A program made the position numbers and the translations under genes. The notes below the pieces were generated by a model. That model was not told the DNA's origin. It searched no databases and saw nothing but the letters and a program-made list of their open reading frames with translations. This document shows, in pieces, positions 24,007 to 35,611 of a stretch of DNA of 64,000 bases (its first letter is position 1; each line of letters opens with the position of its first letter). The DNA comes from Acanthaster planci (lineage: Eukaryota; Echinodermata; Asteroidea; Valvatida; Acanthasteridae), in NCBI RefSeq assembly GCF_001949145.1, contig NW_019091719.1, positions 1-64,000 on the forward strand, written 5' to 3'.

Positions 24007-25381
24007 CATGTAAATGAATAATAAACAAACACTTGTAAAGCACCATCTACATGTATCTAGAAAACTAATCCGAGGTGCTAGAAAAGAATGTGAAATCAGG
24101 TTGATGTCACTTGTGGACTACCAGAATAAGAACCCTTGAACAGAAGAGTTTTCAAGTTTGATTTCAAAGTTTCAAGAGAGTCCAGTCTTCTGAGATCATG
24201 TACATGTACCTGTCCTCTAGAAGTAGTAACCATGTTGAAAAAAAATAGCTGTGTGACCTTGCAGTTTATTCAACAATTTCCCCCCCGTGTGTGGCAAAGT
24301 ATTTTCACTCCATGCGGAATGTGAGCCTAGACGTGAAAGAGAATACTTTTCACAAAATTTCCCCTTCCAAATCGCTGTGTCCGCTTTCAAAAAGCAAGCA
24401 AAACATCTGACCAAAAACAGGGGTGTCTCAGTGTCAGTGCCTCAGATCCTTGTATGCATGTACTGTTCATGTAGGAACTTAGCATCGATCATGTGTAGAT
24501 TATTTTGTACATGCACAATGCACATGTACCAAATCTTCCCACGACCTGATAGTTGACTGTTCCCCTTCACAGCTGACACTGAGACTCCCAACACAAGATG
24601 GCACCACAGGAAACTTTCAAGACTTCTGGAAAATGCTAACTCAGCTTCTGATGCAGGAAGTTATACACTATACATCCACCAAGAATTTGCAGTAGAAATG
24701 TGCTGATTATACAAATATTCATGAATTTGATCAAATGATTGAATATGCAAATACCGGTATTTATTTTTGAAGTAGAATCTTTAGAAATTACAGTTTGACT
24801 CCAATCATCCCCCGTGAATAGTTGAATATTCAATAATGTATTCAGGGATGTAAGATTTCCAGAAATTTTTGGATTTCCGGAAATGGCGTGAAAAGTTACC
24901 ATGTCCGGAAATGACAAAAGGTTCGTACGCGTTTTCCACTTTGATGCTGTACATTTATACATACACATCTATGGTGGCACGCGCAGGCGGGCATTTCGCC
25001 CGGCCTGCATTTGGATCTTCACGAACACGGCAGATCATGCATTAGCGCATGCACGGCCTACGCTACTCACCAACAAGCGCGTGACCAGGCAACGCCTTTA
25101 TGCACTTATCACATGTATCATCCCGAAGGCGTGCTGGTGACGCGTACTGTTCATCATCGTAGGAACGAGTTTGGTGCAACCTTCAACCTCTCCCTGGTTT
25201 GATGGCTCCCGTTGTGATCCCATCACTGGCAATGGAGTTGCAAATGCGATGCCGCCAGGAACCGCTGATTAATCGTGTGTGAATCATGTGACTTACTTTC
25301 CATGCATGAGTTGTGCAAACAATCACGTGTGAAGTTTTCAGTGACAAGTGACTGCGTGTTCGGATAGAAATTTTGATCAAC

Positions 25382-25680
25382 ATGGAAGTTGACCGGAAAG
25401 CAGATAGCAAAGAAATTGACAAGGGAATCAAGAATAAGTACAAGTGGACGTGGCTGGAGGAAAAGGACCAGGCTGGATATTTTGTGTCAGACTACGTGCG
25501 CAAACTTAATACTAAGTCACAGTGGCCAGGCCAAATGTCTCTTCTGCAACTACGTAGTACGTAATTAACTATTCGTCAAGCGAGAAGAAGGCGATAATTA
25601 GACATGGTAACTCCGAAAACCACCGGCGTAGGAGGAAGGACAGAGATTCAAACCAAACATTACCAAGTTTAGGTATCTCA
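25382..25680 (+). pseudogene. Decayed zinc-finger (BED/C2H2-like) coding remnant
   Basis: Starting at an ATG (25382), one frame reads a basic, aromatic-rich segment containing KYKWTWLEEKDQAGYF and VSDYVRKL. The next frame, from about 25515, carries GQAKCLFCNYVV, a CxxC pair. A third frame, from 25570, reads KKAIIRHGNSENHRRRR, with two histidines spaced as in a BED-type finger. The pieces follow one another in protein order but need two frame changes and cross a stop (TAA 25566), so the copy is broken. Domains of this general kind occur in transposon-derived proteins of marine invertebrates and fish; that family placement is from memory and not certain. It could be a retrocopy, a transposase fragment or a host-gene pseudogene. 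Confidence 0.5.
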
Positions 25681-25989
25681 AACTGTTCATTTTTATCTGT
25701 TAAAACCCTTCAAACTGAGGGGCGTCTGAACCCCTGCCATTAGTCTCTAAGTTGCTCAAGCCCTCCCTCGCAGTCTCACACAATTTATTGGCTTTCAGTG
25801 ATTTTCAGGAAATGGCTTCGTTGGTCACTTACAATCCCGTGTATTAGAATTGAGTCGGCCCGATTTGCAGTTCCTTGGCAGATTGTCAGTGGTTTTCATT
25901 TCTCATGCATCAGAAGCCTGACATTTTTCTCTTGTCAAATGAAAAAAAAAAAGAGGCTACAGAAGGCTGAAGTAAAAACTGACAAAAAT

Positions 25990-26300
25990 GATTTATGACC
26001 TCATCCAGCAATCACAGACTGCTTTGCAGCCAAAGCTTCCAGAGTGGCCAACATTCCATTATTTCCAGAGCCCCTTTCTCAGCTTGAATTATGCCCGAAC
26101 AATTATTACTTCAGTTTGCAGCTTCTGCCCGAGTGACACACTCGTTAAAATTAATGAGGAGATTACTTCGGCTTGCCATAATCCATCAAACATTAGTTAG
26201 TTGGCCCTAGATGCAGTAAACACTTTTATTCCCTTCGTTGGATTGACTTTTAGTTCCTGGGCCCTTGAATTTTAATTAGTGTCCTACCTTGTTTTTCCCC
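25990..26300. promoter_or_regulatory. Candidate conserved noncoding element
   Basis: A stretch free of ACATGTAC units and other repeats. It is rich in homeodomain-type TAAT/ATTA words (AATTATTACT, GTTAAAATTAATGAGGAGATTA in two parts, ACATTAGTTAG, TTTTAATTAG). No ORF of interest is present. Composition alone suggests an enhancer; conservation is untested. Confidence 0.25.
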
Positions 26301-26569
26301 AAGATTAGAAAACAAGATTATTAGGGAGCCTTCTCGCCATTCTATTCCCATGGGGGGCCTGTTACTTCCTGTGGTCCTGGGTAATGCAATTGCTTTTTGT
26401 AAAGACATGAAGATGCTCATCACTGGTCTCCCAACACATGTATTTTCCGAGTAAGACATACTGTACATGTACAATGTACATGTCATGCCGGTACTAAGAG
26501 TGTTGTGAGCCCTTATGAACGCTCAATCATAGACTCGTTTTTATGTTGAAAATGCTGATGTACATATAT

Positions 26570-26830
26570 GTGGGGACGTGTGGCCCTGGTGGTCTTATCT
26601 GCCACTCCCGATCATGTGTTTGGAGTTCGAATCCTGTGACTACGGGGCTGATGTTTTGACCTCAGGCAGGGGCTTCTGCCTTGACCTTTAGCAATTACAC
26701 ACTTTACCCACGCTCTCCTCTCTCCACCCAGGTGCAGACACAATGTTCTCTGACCTACAGATGTAGCCTGACCGCCCATTGAGTTTTACTTGTCTCTCAC
26801 CATGTTAAAAAAGTATAGCCACTAAGCTTT
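26570..26830 (+). mobile_element. tRNA-derived SINE-like unit, family 2
   Basis: A tRNA-like head has an A-box-like TGTGGCCCTGGTGG (26579-26592) and a good B box GGAGTTCGAATCC (26622-26634). The downstream body (CTCAGGCAGGGGCTTCTGCC and onward) differs from family 1. No second copy is seen in this window, so the element call rests on the pol III boxes and the lack of a proper tRNA fold downstream. Confidence 0.5.
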
Positions 26831-27009
26831 AAAATTTGGGTGCCGAAAATCCGAACTTTTGGGTGGTACATGCACAAGTTCATCCTGGAATAGTCCAACT
26901 TATAATTATAAAGAATAATTTTGACGGAAAACAAGAATACTGTTGCCTCCAAAGAGGCCAGGAACAGATATTGACGAGGGCATTAAGTAAGGTACCGGTA
27001 CATGTAAGT

Positions 27010-27284
27010 GGGGAGTCAGGCTGGCGTAGTGGTTCTTTCCTCGCCTTCCACCTCTGCGGCCCGGGTTCGAATCCCGGCTCAGTCCACATGTGGATTGGGT
27101 TTTTTTAGTCCCTACCTGATTCCGTGGGTTTTACCTAGAATATTCCTTTGGGGTTTTCCTCCCACCTCTAAAACTGTAACTGCTTCTCACTGTCTCCTCT
27201 CTGTTGGTTTCTTCAGGCTTGCGAGTGCCTAGGGCGCTTATGAGGAATCCTTGGTGTCATTACCAGAAAATGTATAATAATAAT
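27010..27284 (+). mobile_element. tRNA-derived SINE, family 1, copy on + strand
   Basis: The head carries A box TGGCGTAGTGG (27022-27032) and B box GGGTTCGAATCCC (27063-27075). The body is shared with 12205-12420 in reverse orientation (GGATTGGGTTTTTTTAGTCC, TTTTCCTCCCACCTCTAAAA, TGTCTCC). It ends in a short (TAA)n tail at about 27273-27283, as usual for SINEs. The head resembles a tRNA but lacks a clear acceptor stem, so it is not a functional tRNA gene. Confidence 0.85.
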
Positions 27285-27830
27285 CAATGTACTTGTATTA
27301 ACCCCTGTCACTATTTCAGTACGTTTGTCAGTCCCCACCAAGTTTAAAAGTCACAGCCAGTGCTGTGCGGAGAAAATTAAAATGAGAAGGCACTGGCTCC
27401 GAGAAAAAAAAGTCAGGCACCAGGTCAATTTCTGTATATACTGCACACACATTTGCAAAAGACACAAGTTATGTACATGTACAAAATGTGACAAAACACA
27501 CAGGAACATTATTCTGTCAATTATCTGCAGGACAGACAGGCTTCGGATTTTGTGCTTGTGGAATAAATAAAATAGCAACCAATTATATGTAAAAAAGCTG
27601 AAAGAAAAGACAAGGCATGTTTGTTCTCTTACATTTGAGTATTTTGGAACTGGACCGGACCAAGGGAAGCTTTGGTTTCGATCTTCAAGTACATTTGGAA
27701 CTGAAACAAGTTTACAGCGCTGGAATTGTCACGGGCATAGACTGCTAGTGCATTAATAAGAATACGCAAAATGTCTCAGCTCCCGTACACACTCTGTACA
27801 GCGTGCGACCACAAACCAGTCGACTTGGGT

Positions 27831-27852
27831 ACCTAATTTCTGGAATTACCCC
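27831..27852. mobile_element. Terminal fragment of the Tc1/mariner-type MITE
   Basis: ACCTAATTTCTGGAATTACC matches the right end of the elements at 23316 and 59175. Only this end is recognisable. Confidence 0.4.
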
Positions 27853-30800
27853 CATCCCTTTGCCCATGTTGGATTGTTTGCGCTTGATTCTCAAGTCAAA
27901 CTGGTTGCATCTGAAATAGTTGTTGGGGCTGAGGAGAAGTGCAAAGGATGTGGAAGCAGATCGTAAGGGCCAGGTCAAACCGGCTGCGAAGAGGGTGCTC
28001 CTGTGGTGGGACACCTCATCCTCTGGCACCCGGCCGGGGGCTGCTGCACAGTTTTTTCCAGGAAGTTCCCCCCTCCCCCAACACAACGTCTCTGCATCCT
28101 CCCTGTCAGTCAGGTGGAGTTTGTGTCTCCCCCCCCTCAACATTTCTGTCTCCGGCGCCGGGGTGTTTCTCTGGTGTGTGTGTGTCTTCGTTCACCTCTG
28201 ACATTTTCACACAGGTGTTTCTCCCAGCCAAGCTGGTATTTTGTTGTTTTAATTTTTTTTCTGGTAGGCCAGTCAGTCAGACCACCAGAATGCGAGCGCC
28301 GAGGAGCCATAGCTGGTGGTCTCATCTGTGCCCCAACCTCCTGCCTGCATCCCAGGCAGAGGCTAATAAAGTTAAAAAATTTGTTACATATTTTGCAGCT
28401 GATTTTTTTTCCCTTCCCTAACCACATAAAAGAGGACTCCGACTAACACAGAATAACACAAATATACGTATGTACAGTAATAAATTATTCCCTGCTGTAA
28501 GGCCAGTTGAAGGTAGAAATAGCTGGGAAAGATATTTCCACGAAAAGTTTTGGCCATTCGATACAGTGTCTGTGTAGTAGGAAGAAATAAGATTTTGATC
28601 ATGTACATGTTTGTATAGTTCTTGCAGGCTCACAGTTCAAGTGAATTTGAAGAGAGGGGTGGCACTGTTCACTGTTGCTACCAATGTGTGTGTCCAATGG
28701 CACATGTGTTGGATTTGTCACTTGCTGCTTTACGCAGTGCACTCTATTCTTGTTTGTGTACTTTAATACTGTACATGAATTCTTGGCCCTTCATTACAAA
28801 AATCTTTGGTGAGATATCTGAACACTTCTACGCTGTTGTCCATAAACAGGGAATGGAAGTAAATTTGCAAGTCACAGATAAGCTTTGAAATGTTTTTCCA
28901 AGCAGTCAGGGATTTCATCATCCAGGATAACTGAATTGAAAATGCGTCAGTCTCCTGTTTTTTTGGGCACCGGTGTACAAATTGTTGATTTTGGAGCGCT
29001 ACCCCACGCAGAGCCTGGGTAGAACTGTGCGCGAAAGCAGAGACAAGTTTACCCGCACGTTGACTTGTTGATGGAGATAAGAAGTAAGAGAGGAACATGT
29101 CCCTTTACAGACTTTGGCATGTCGCCTAATGACCCGCTGCTGCCATTTTTACCTTGTCTGCGGCTGTTGTGCCCACCGAAGAATCAGGGCAGTGATGCTT
29201 CACATTATCAGAAACTGATAGCGCAGTGTTCAAATAAACATGCACGGTACATGTAAGGCATGACACCGATGCGTCCGGTTTCCATTCATGGAACTTTCTG
29301 GGTGATCCACTCTTGAACACTTTTTTTTTTCCTAGGTTGAAGTTCCTATGCCATGCATTTTCTCCCGTCTTAACCCTCAAAAATGTGCCTTTTCATCCCT
29401 TCAGTCTTACATGTGCATTCAGTTTATTTTGCTGGTTCTAAAGGCCAGCCTGATGCTCTTGTGATTTGTATGCCAATGGAAATTTCCATATTCATGAGCA
29501 AAACTGTGACGTCATTCAAGGGAGAAAACCTCAGTAGCATTGAGTTTGCACCAACCGTTCAGTATTCCTTGTCTATCCGTGTACATGTACATCAACATGG
29601 CAATAAGTCAACCAGCACTATATTGTACATGTACATGGAGCTCTTCCCAAGAGATGTTTTTAGTGCACAAATATTTTGCTTCACAATTTGAACAGAAAAA
29701 CCCATTTCACTGAGCAGTGGCTCCCCTGATTGACAACCCACCTTCAGGTACATGTACACGTAGTCACCCTTATTGAAAGAATTTTTCTGAGTGTAGTGAT
29801 AAGAATAATTTCATGAGGTGACAGATTGAATGCCCTAGTTTCATGAGGTGAGCCCAGTGGAATGGAACATCCAGTCTGTCACTGAACGAAGATATACGGG
29901 TCACACTGCAGCAAATCAAGAAGTTGTGTGGACTCGCCCCACCTCCACACAGGGCTTTTCCTTCTCTGAAAAAGGAATCTAGAGGCAGGTAGTTGGGGGT
30001 TAGGGCTTGCAATTGAAGAGGAGCAGTCAAAGAAACCATCCACAAAAATTCCCCTCAAAGCAGTGTTCAGTGTTGATGATCGATGAGTATTTTCACCGAG
30101 CCATAAACAAATGAATGCCCACGTACATGCACACTACTGTACACTGCTGTGCAAAAGTTTGATTGCACCTGCAAGCACGAGTACATGCATATGTATGCAA
30201 TGCTAACATGTGCATACAACGGACTGGTACATACATGTTTACATATAAATGTACGAGTCAGGGTTGGCCCATCGAAATCACCTTGATTTACATATACGTG
30301 TACGTGTAGATCACCAATTTGATTCTGTTATCACAGATACCGGTATAACCTGTTAATCCATATTTTGAATTCTTTTGAAAGGCAGAATTTAAAAAAAAAA
30401 ATTTTAACCGATTTCAAAGTTTTGTACATGTATGTGCATGTATGTATTTACTGTACATGTGTAAATGGTGAATACCCCACTGTGAGCCCTTCTGTACCTG
30501 TCGATATTAAAGGAGTCATGCTGATGCACATGTACATGTACCGGTACGCTACAATCCGGGTTGGCAGAAATTTTTGGTTCAACTTCAAATCTTGTCATTT
30601 GTTCTGATTTAAATCAGCTTTTTGGATTCAGTGCATGAATTTGGTGAGCTACACACCATGATTGAAGTTAACTTGATTTAAAGTGTTCCCCTCTGAGTTT
30701 ATCATGGTACAGTATCAGCTTACATTGTGCATGTACATGTAGGCACATATATACATGTACCGTATCATTGGTCTCTTGTAATATTGGGATGTGAAATGTT

Positions 30801-31384
30801 GGTTATTATGCAGTAAACCCCAAACCAGTAACAAAATCTTCTTAATATCGGTACATGTACAGTACATGCACACGTGTGTCCACAGTGAATTTTAAACAAG
30901 CCTTAGTCATTACTCCATTAATACAAGGGAACCGGAGCATGAACAGGTATGACTGAAAGCATTCAAAAGCCATCTGAAATATTGTAATGAGACTGCATTT
31001 TACAAAGATTTAGTGTCTAGTGAGATACAGTGTACATATACATGCTCAGCGATTACTCGTGTACACATACATGTACAGCTCTTGGCAAAGCAAATCCTGT
31101 GCACTCTGGTTATGACAAAACTTAAGACCCCATACACTGTACATTGTCAAACTTGGTGCTTTACACATGGCACTGGTATAATGTACTTGTACATACTTTA
31201 TTTAAATCTCGTACCGTTAATTTACCCGGTGAGTCACGATTTGCTTGATTTTGTAATAAAAGGTGCACTGTATTAATAAAGGAAAATAAGCACATGTGCC
31301 CTGGTACATGTACCATACCAGTATAGCTTAGAAAATTTACTTGCTTTGGAAGAGATACTGTATTTATGTACTGGCTTGCCTCCA

Positions 31385-31470
31385 ATTTAAAAAAAGAAAT
31401 TTAAAATATCTGATTTAAATTTAAATATTAGATTTAAATGAAAAGGAAAGATTTTTTTGATTTAAAAAAT
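31385..31470. repeat. AT-rich TTTAAAT palindromic patch
   Basis: Repeated GATTTAAAT/ATTTAAATC words, locally self-complementary, with no coding potential. Similar words recur near 30608 and 30676. Confidence 0.5.
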
Positions 31471-32019
31471 GTCAGGTTCACATTGCGCTGTTTGTTATAC
31501 CACGTCAATAATAGATTGTGAAATTGATTGGTCATGAATTAGTAATGTGTATGTCACAAATGCGCATATACAGGTTGTATACAAAGAGCACAGAGCACAA
31601 GAACATGAGCGATGTTTGCTGTGGTACGTGAGTGATGCACATGTACATGTAATCTTACCCCATGTCACCTTGATCTTGCCGCGGTTGAAAATATCATTTC
31701 TACTGTGTTGTATTAGCTTGACCTTCATACGAGGTTGTACAAAATTGGATGGAGTGTTGGCCAAGAGGCCTCTGAAGTACATGTACATGCAAGATGTTTG
31801 CCGCAGTCACAAACAACTCCAGTTGATTCACAGTTTACAAATGTCAATGACTTTCTAATAAAAACAGCATAAAATATGGCACGGGTACAGTAAAAAACAA
31901 CTGGCCTGAGCAGTGTACAAACTACAAGAAGGTTGAATGTTTCATGTTTGATATTACACTGAGGTGAACAAGGGTGCTGGAAAATGCTGATAAATATACA
32001 TGTACTGAGCATTGATGTA

Positions 32020-32090
32020 CATTGCACATACATGTACATACATGTATGTACATGTACATTGTACATGTACATACATGTATGTGTTTGTAT
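32020..32090. repeat. ACATGTAC palindromic array
   Basis: A nearly perfect self-complementary block built from TACATGTACATACATG and TGTACATGTACATTG. It is one of the longest such runs in intron 1. Confidence 0.85.
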
Positions 32091-32599
32091 AATTCAGGGT
32101 TCTCCAAGGACTTGTACGGAACTGCAGAAGATTGTGGAGGATTTGAAGTTGGTGTCCCAGGATTTGCAAAGCCTCTGCAATATCAGTATGCTCCATTTTG
32201 AAAATCTCCAAGTCTGACACTCTGACATTTGTCCAACTATATGAAGGGATTTGTTCTTCATTTTAATGTGAAAGTTTGGAAGTTCACCCAAACAAGAAAT
32301 AAAACAATACTTGAGGCCCAAAAATATTTTGATAAACCAAAATTACTTTTTGAGGAAAATGTTTTCATGCGTGTACATGTCCTGGTGCAATGTACGATAC
32401 CATATGCTGGGGCACATGTTCATGTACATCCATGTATTTATGCAAATATGGGATAGGAAGGCTGACTTGTACACTTTAATCTCAACTCTAGGCGAAATAA
32501 TACAAAGAATGGAATGAAATATTCCATTATTAAAATGAAATATTCCATTTTTAAAAAATGCATTGAAAAATACCTGAAGAATCTTTATTAGTGTAGCTG

Positions 32600-32980
32600 C
32601 AATGATATTTACTCAAGACGCATTCATTTCCTGCAACTCTGTACTCTTCTTGAATGCTTGAAAACTCTTTTACAATCCTGTTGGTTGAATGCATTGGAAA
32701 GTACATGCTTTCCTGGACGATTGAGGGTGCTATTGCTGTGATGCAATAATTCGGATGCAGCCGTGGCCCGTGTCTGATTAGTCAGTGGTGCTGTTCCGTT
32801 CACCACCTTTTCCTTATATTGAATGGAGCTTTGCCCTTTCCCAGTGCACGTGTCCAATAGATGGATCGAGAATGAACTAGCCTTGCACGAATTCCAAGAC
32901 TGAAGAAGGGTAAGGTTGGGACCTTTTCTCGCGTAATTTTTTGGTGCTTTTTGTTTACATTCCCCTCTCATATAAAAAAA
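32600..32980. other. Repeat-poor stretch with open - strand frame
   Basis: The - strand is open for 115 codons (32971 to 32624) but shows no recognisable domain, no flanking splice signals that I trust, and no signal peptide. The region also lacks ACATGTAC units. It may be a chance ORF in a regulatory or constrained segment. Confidence 0.15.
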
Positions 32981-34284
32981 AAGGGGGCAGATGCATTTTG
33001 CAGGGTCGGGCGGGGATGATCACCAATTTATTTTCTTTACATGGCCTAAGGTTAGATGAGATGCACAGGTGTATTTTGAAGGTTATTATTAACACAGATT
33101 GATTACAGCCACCCTTTGAATGAGCAGCAGCTCGATTTGAAAAACTTCCATAGCGGAGTTTTGATTATTTCAGAATCAGTTTGCTTTGCCGAACTCACCA
33201 CATCACCGCAAAATGTCCCACGGTGAGATACAGGAGACAACGCAGTTGCTATCGCGCTTCAGAAACACAAACGCATGATTGCAGATTACTGACTCCCAGC
33301 CTGATTCCAACTGAAATCTCCAGTGTAGCGAAGCCAGAAAATAAAAAAAAAAAGAGCATCATTCCTCTGTGACGCCTACCAGCATCTTTCCACATTTGCG
33401 TACCATACATCTCGAGTGGCCATCAGCGTTGTTGGCTAAAAGAAGATGCCAATATTTTGTAATTCTTTGTTTTCTATCAGCTCTATCTGATGGGGCGACA
33501 CACAGGGGGTGACACAGCAGACATTGGGTGGCGTAATATCGTCCCCCCCTCTTGTTGCAAGCTGCCAGCGCATCTTTGTTTGAAGCATATGTACCACAAA
33601 TGGGGGCAATGTTGCTTGCATTTTAAAAGGTCCGGTGTGATTTTGGACTTTGCTTAATCCGAGTGCGCTCAGAAGAGAAATTGCATACTTGTAGCATGAA
33701 CAGTTTAGCTAGTACCCGTACATGCACACGTGTAATTCCGCTTCCCACTTGCCCCAGGTGTGGTGTTGTTTCCAGCCAAAAGTACAGACATTTTCAAACA
33801 GTAAGATACCACATCCATAGTCCCTTGCCAAAGTTTGACTTTATTAAGTTGACCTTTGATGGTCAGTTGTTCAAGATTTGCAAGCCATATCTCACCGCAT
33901 TGGCTTTTTTTTTCAAAGCTCTGGGACAGTGCAGCGAGGTAATATTTACTACCTTACTAGGGTACACCTGGCCATGGCCACTCAAGTGTTGGGAAGAGTG
34001 TGTAGACAGATGTCCCCCTGATGCTGCATACCGAATTATACCAGAAAGCATTTCAATGTTCTCCGTGTTATGAAAAAGGAAATCCCTACATGTTTAAACG
34101 ATTGAAGTGTTTGCGAGCTAAATGTGTCTCGTGACCAGCATTGACCTGTGTCGACTGGTGCTCTGCCGATTTCTTGTTCAGTAATGTTTTTCTGCTCAGG
34201 AGCTCCTTGAGATTGGCCGTGTTCTTGGAATCTAGAAATCTGATCTCAATGTTTTGTACACTTTGTGCCCAACTTGTGCATTAT

Positions 34285-34375
34285 AGTACATTACATGCAC
34301 ATACATGTACATGTACGGTACCATACATGTACATGTACAGTGTGTGCACAGCAAGATTACAATGTACATGTATGT
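34285..34375. repeat. ACATGTAC palindromic array
   Basis: Units CATACATGTACATGTACGGTACC and ATACATGTACATGTACAGTG in opposite sense make an extended inverted repeat centred near 34317. Confidence 0.85.
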
Positions 34376-34750
34376 TGCTGATGAGGATAATTCCCCCCCC
34401 CCAAAAAAATTACTCACAGAAAGTGTCTTTGTTTGCCACAAAATCGACGATCTTGCATTGTATAGCCTACTCTTTTGCCCAGAACAATCAGAAAGTGATC
34501 TACTGTACATGTATGTTACAAATTGTCAGGGTTCTATTACAAATGTATTATTTATTTTCATTTGCTTCACGAGTGTGAGATGGTGGTAGTAACAAAAGAA
34601 AGAAATCTGAGGTGATTACAGTCACATTAATCCTACTGGTCCTCAGTCCTTTGCCTGTTACCGGTACAGGACTGGGGACTGTCACCTACCCGTACATGTT
34701 TGCTCGGTCCATGGGTCACAGGGCAGTGAGTGGGCCACCTGACGCTTGAA

Positions 34751-34986
34751 CTGAGCCCAATTTCATAGAGCTGCTTAAGCACGAAATTTGCTTAAGCGGG
34801 CAAAAACTTTGCTTGGTAAATAAAGGTTGCCAGCTCAAACTCTATCTGATTGTCATGCTAACCAAAAAGTACAATCCCAAAACATTCATCACATGGAGAT
34901 TTGGCTGGTTACCTGATTTATCAAGTAAGGTTTTCTCACGCTTAAGCAATTTTTGTGCTTAAGCAGCTCTATGAAATTGGCCCCAG
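34751..34986. mobile_element. MITE with about 65-bp terminal inverted repeats
   Basis: The left end CTGAGCCCAATTTCATAGAG and the reverse complement of the right end (CTGGGGCCAATTTCATAGAG) continue together as CTGCTTAAGCAC, then TTGCTTAAGCG, then AACTTTGCTTG-like sequence. A unique middle of about 100 bp separates them. There is no coding capacity. Elements with this CCAATTTCATAGAGCTGCTT end are, from memory, common in marine invertebrate genomes; the superfamily is not assigned. Confidence 0.85.
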
Positions 34987-35611
34987 GGTTGGGGGTGGAG
35001 GATTTGATGTACAACTTAATACCGTACATGTACGTTGTCACATCTTCCTCCACTTTTTTTCTCTGAAGCCAGTTCGATGATCCTACAGGAAACAATAAAC
35101 TCTTTATAATTTCCGGAAAAGGCCAGGTTTTGTAACCTCGGCATAATTGATTGAGGAACTGGCTAACAAGTCAAGGAATTAGGTTTTCCTGTATTTGCCG
35201 GCAGTGTCAATGATTGTCAGTGCATCTTGCCAATTTTGCTGTTTCTGTGGGTGATTTGCTCTAGTGGTGAAGAACTCAACCAACAAACCTCAGAAGTTTG
35301 GGATGGTTCTTGCAGGACTCGGCAAACCCTTGTTGAAGAAAAGTCTCCATCATAGGTCTCATTGCAGTTCAGTGTCATTTTTTCTTCAACCGCCTGATCT
35401 AATTAATGCAGGGATGCCAGTCTTCAGGCAATTCCATGTAAAAATGTTGGGCTTATTTTCAAACATTAACAGGGTAAATGTAAGCTTCTCTGGCTTTAAT
35501 CTCAGCCTCAGTACAAGAGCCTGGCTGTCATCCCTGTCGATCATATTTTGTTCCCGACAAAGTGACAGTGACTCATGATTTTGTGTTGTTTCTTCCCCTC
35601 TCCTGGGACAG

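Larger units (their letters stand above)
9658..35611 (+). other. INSR: Intron 1 of the receptor gene (about 26 kb)
   Basis: It opens with GTAAGTATGG and closes with a strong pyrimidine tract (TTTCTTCCCCTCTCCTGGGACAG). Phase is 1. I found no convincing exon or independent gene within it. The contents are repeats, transposon remnants, ACATGTAC arrays, a decayed zinc-finger coding fragment at 25382-25680, and a few repeat-poor stretches that may be regulatory. Stretches without an entry of their own held nothing I could support. A long first coding intron is typical of animal insulin receptor genes. Confidence 0.75.

Noticed and set aside
24845-24915. Cluster of TTCCAGAA/TTCCGGAA words as a STAT or ETS enhancer
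   Set aside because: The words repeat within a GGATTTCCGGAAAT-type duplicated sequence next to AT-rich repeat material, so a repeat origin explains them as well.
27010-27090. Possible functional tRNA gene
   Set aside because: A and B boxes are present, but the ends do not form an acceptor stem, and the sequence continues into a body shared with another copy, so it is a SINE head.
27920-28446. Overlapping + ORFs of 93, 160 and 147 codons
   Set aside because: All three + frames are open together because of C/CT-rich low complexity; none shows a recognisable motif.
35575-35611. Alternative in-frame start codon (ATG 35575) before the L1 exon
   Set aside because: It would give a receptor without a signal peptide, and the stretch is the pyrimidine tract of a strong acceptor.
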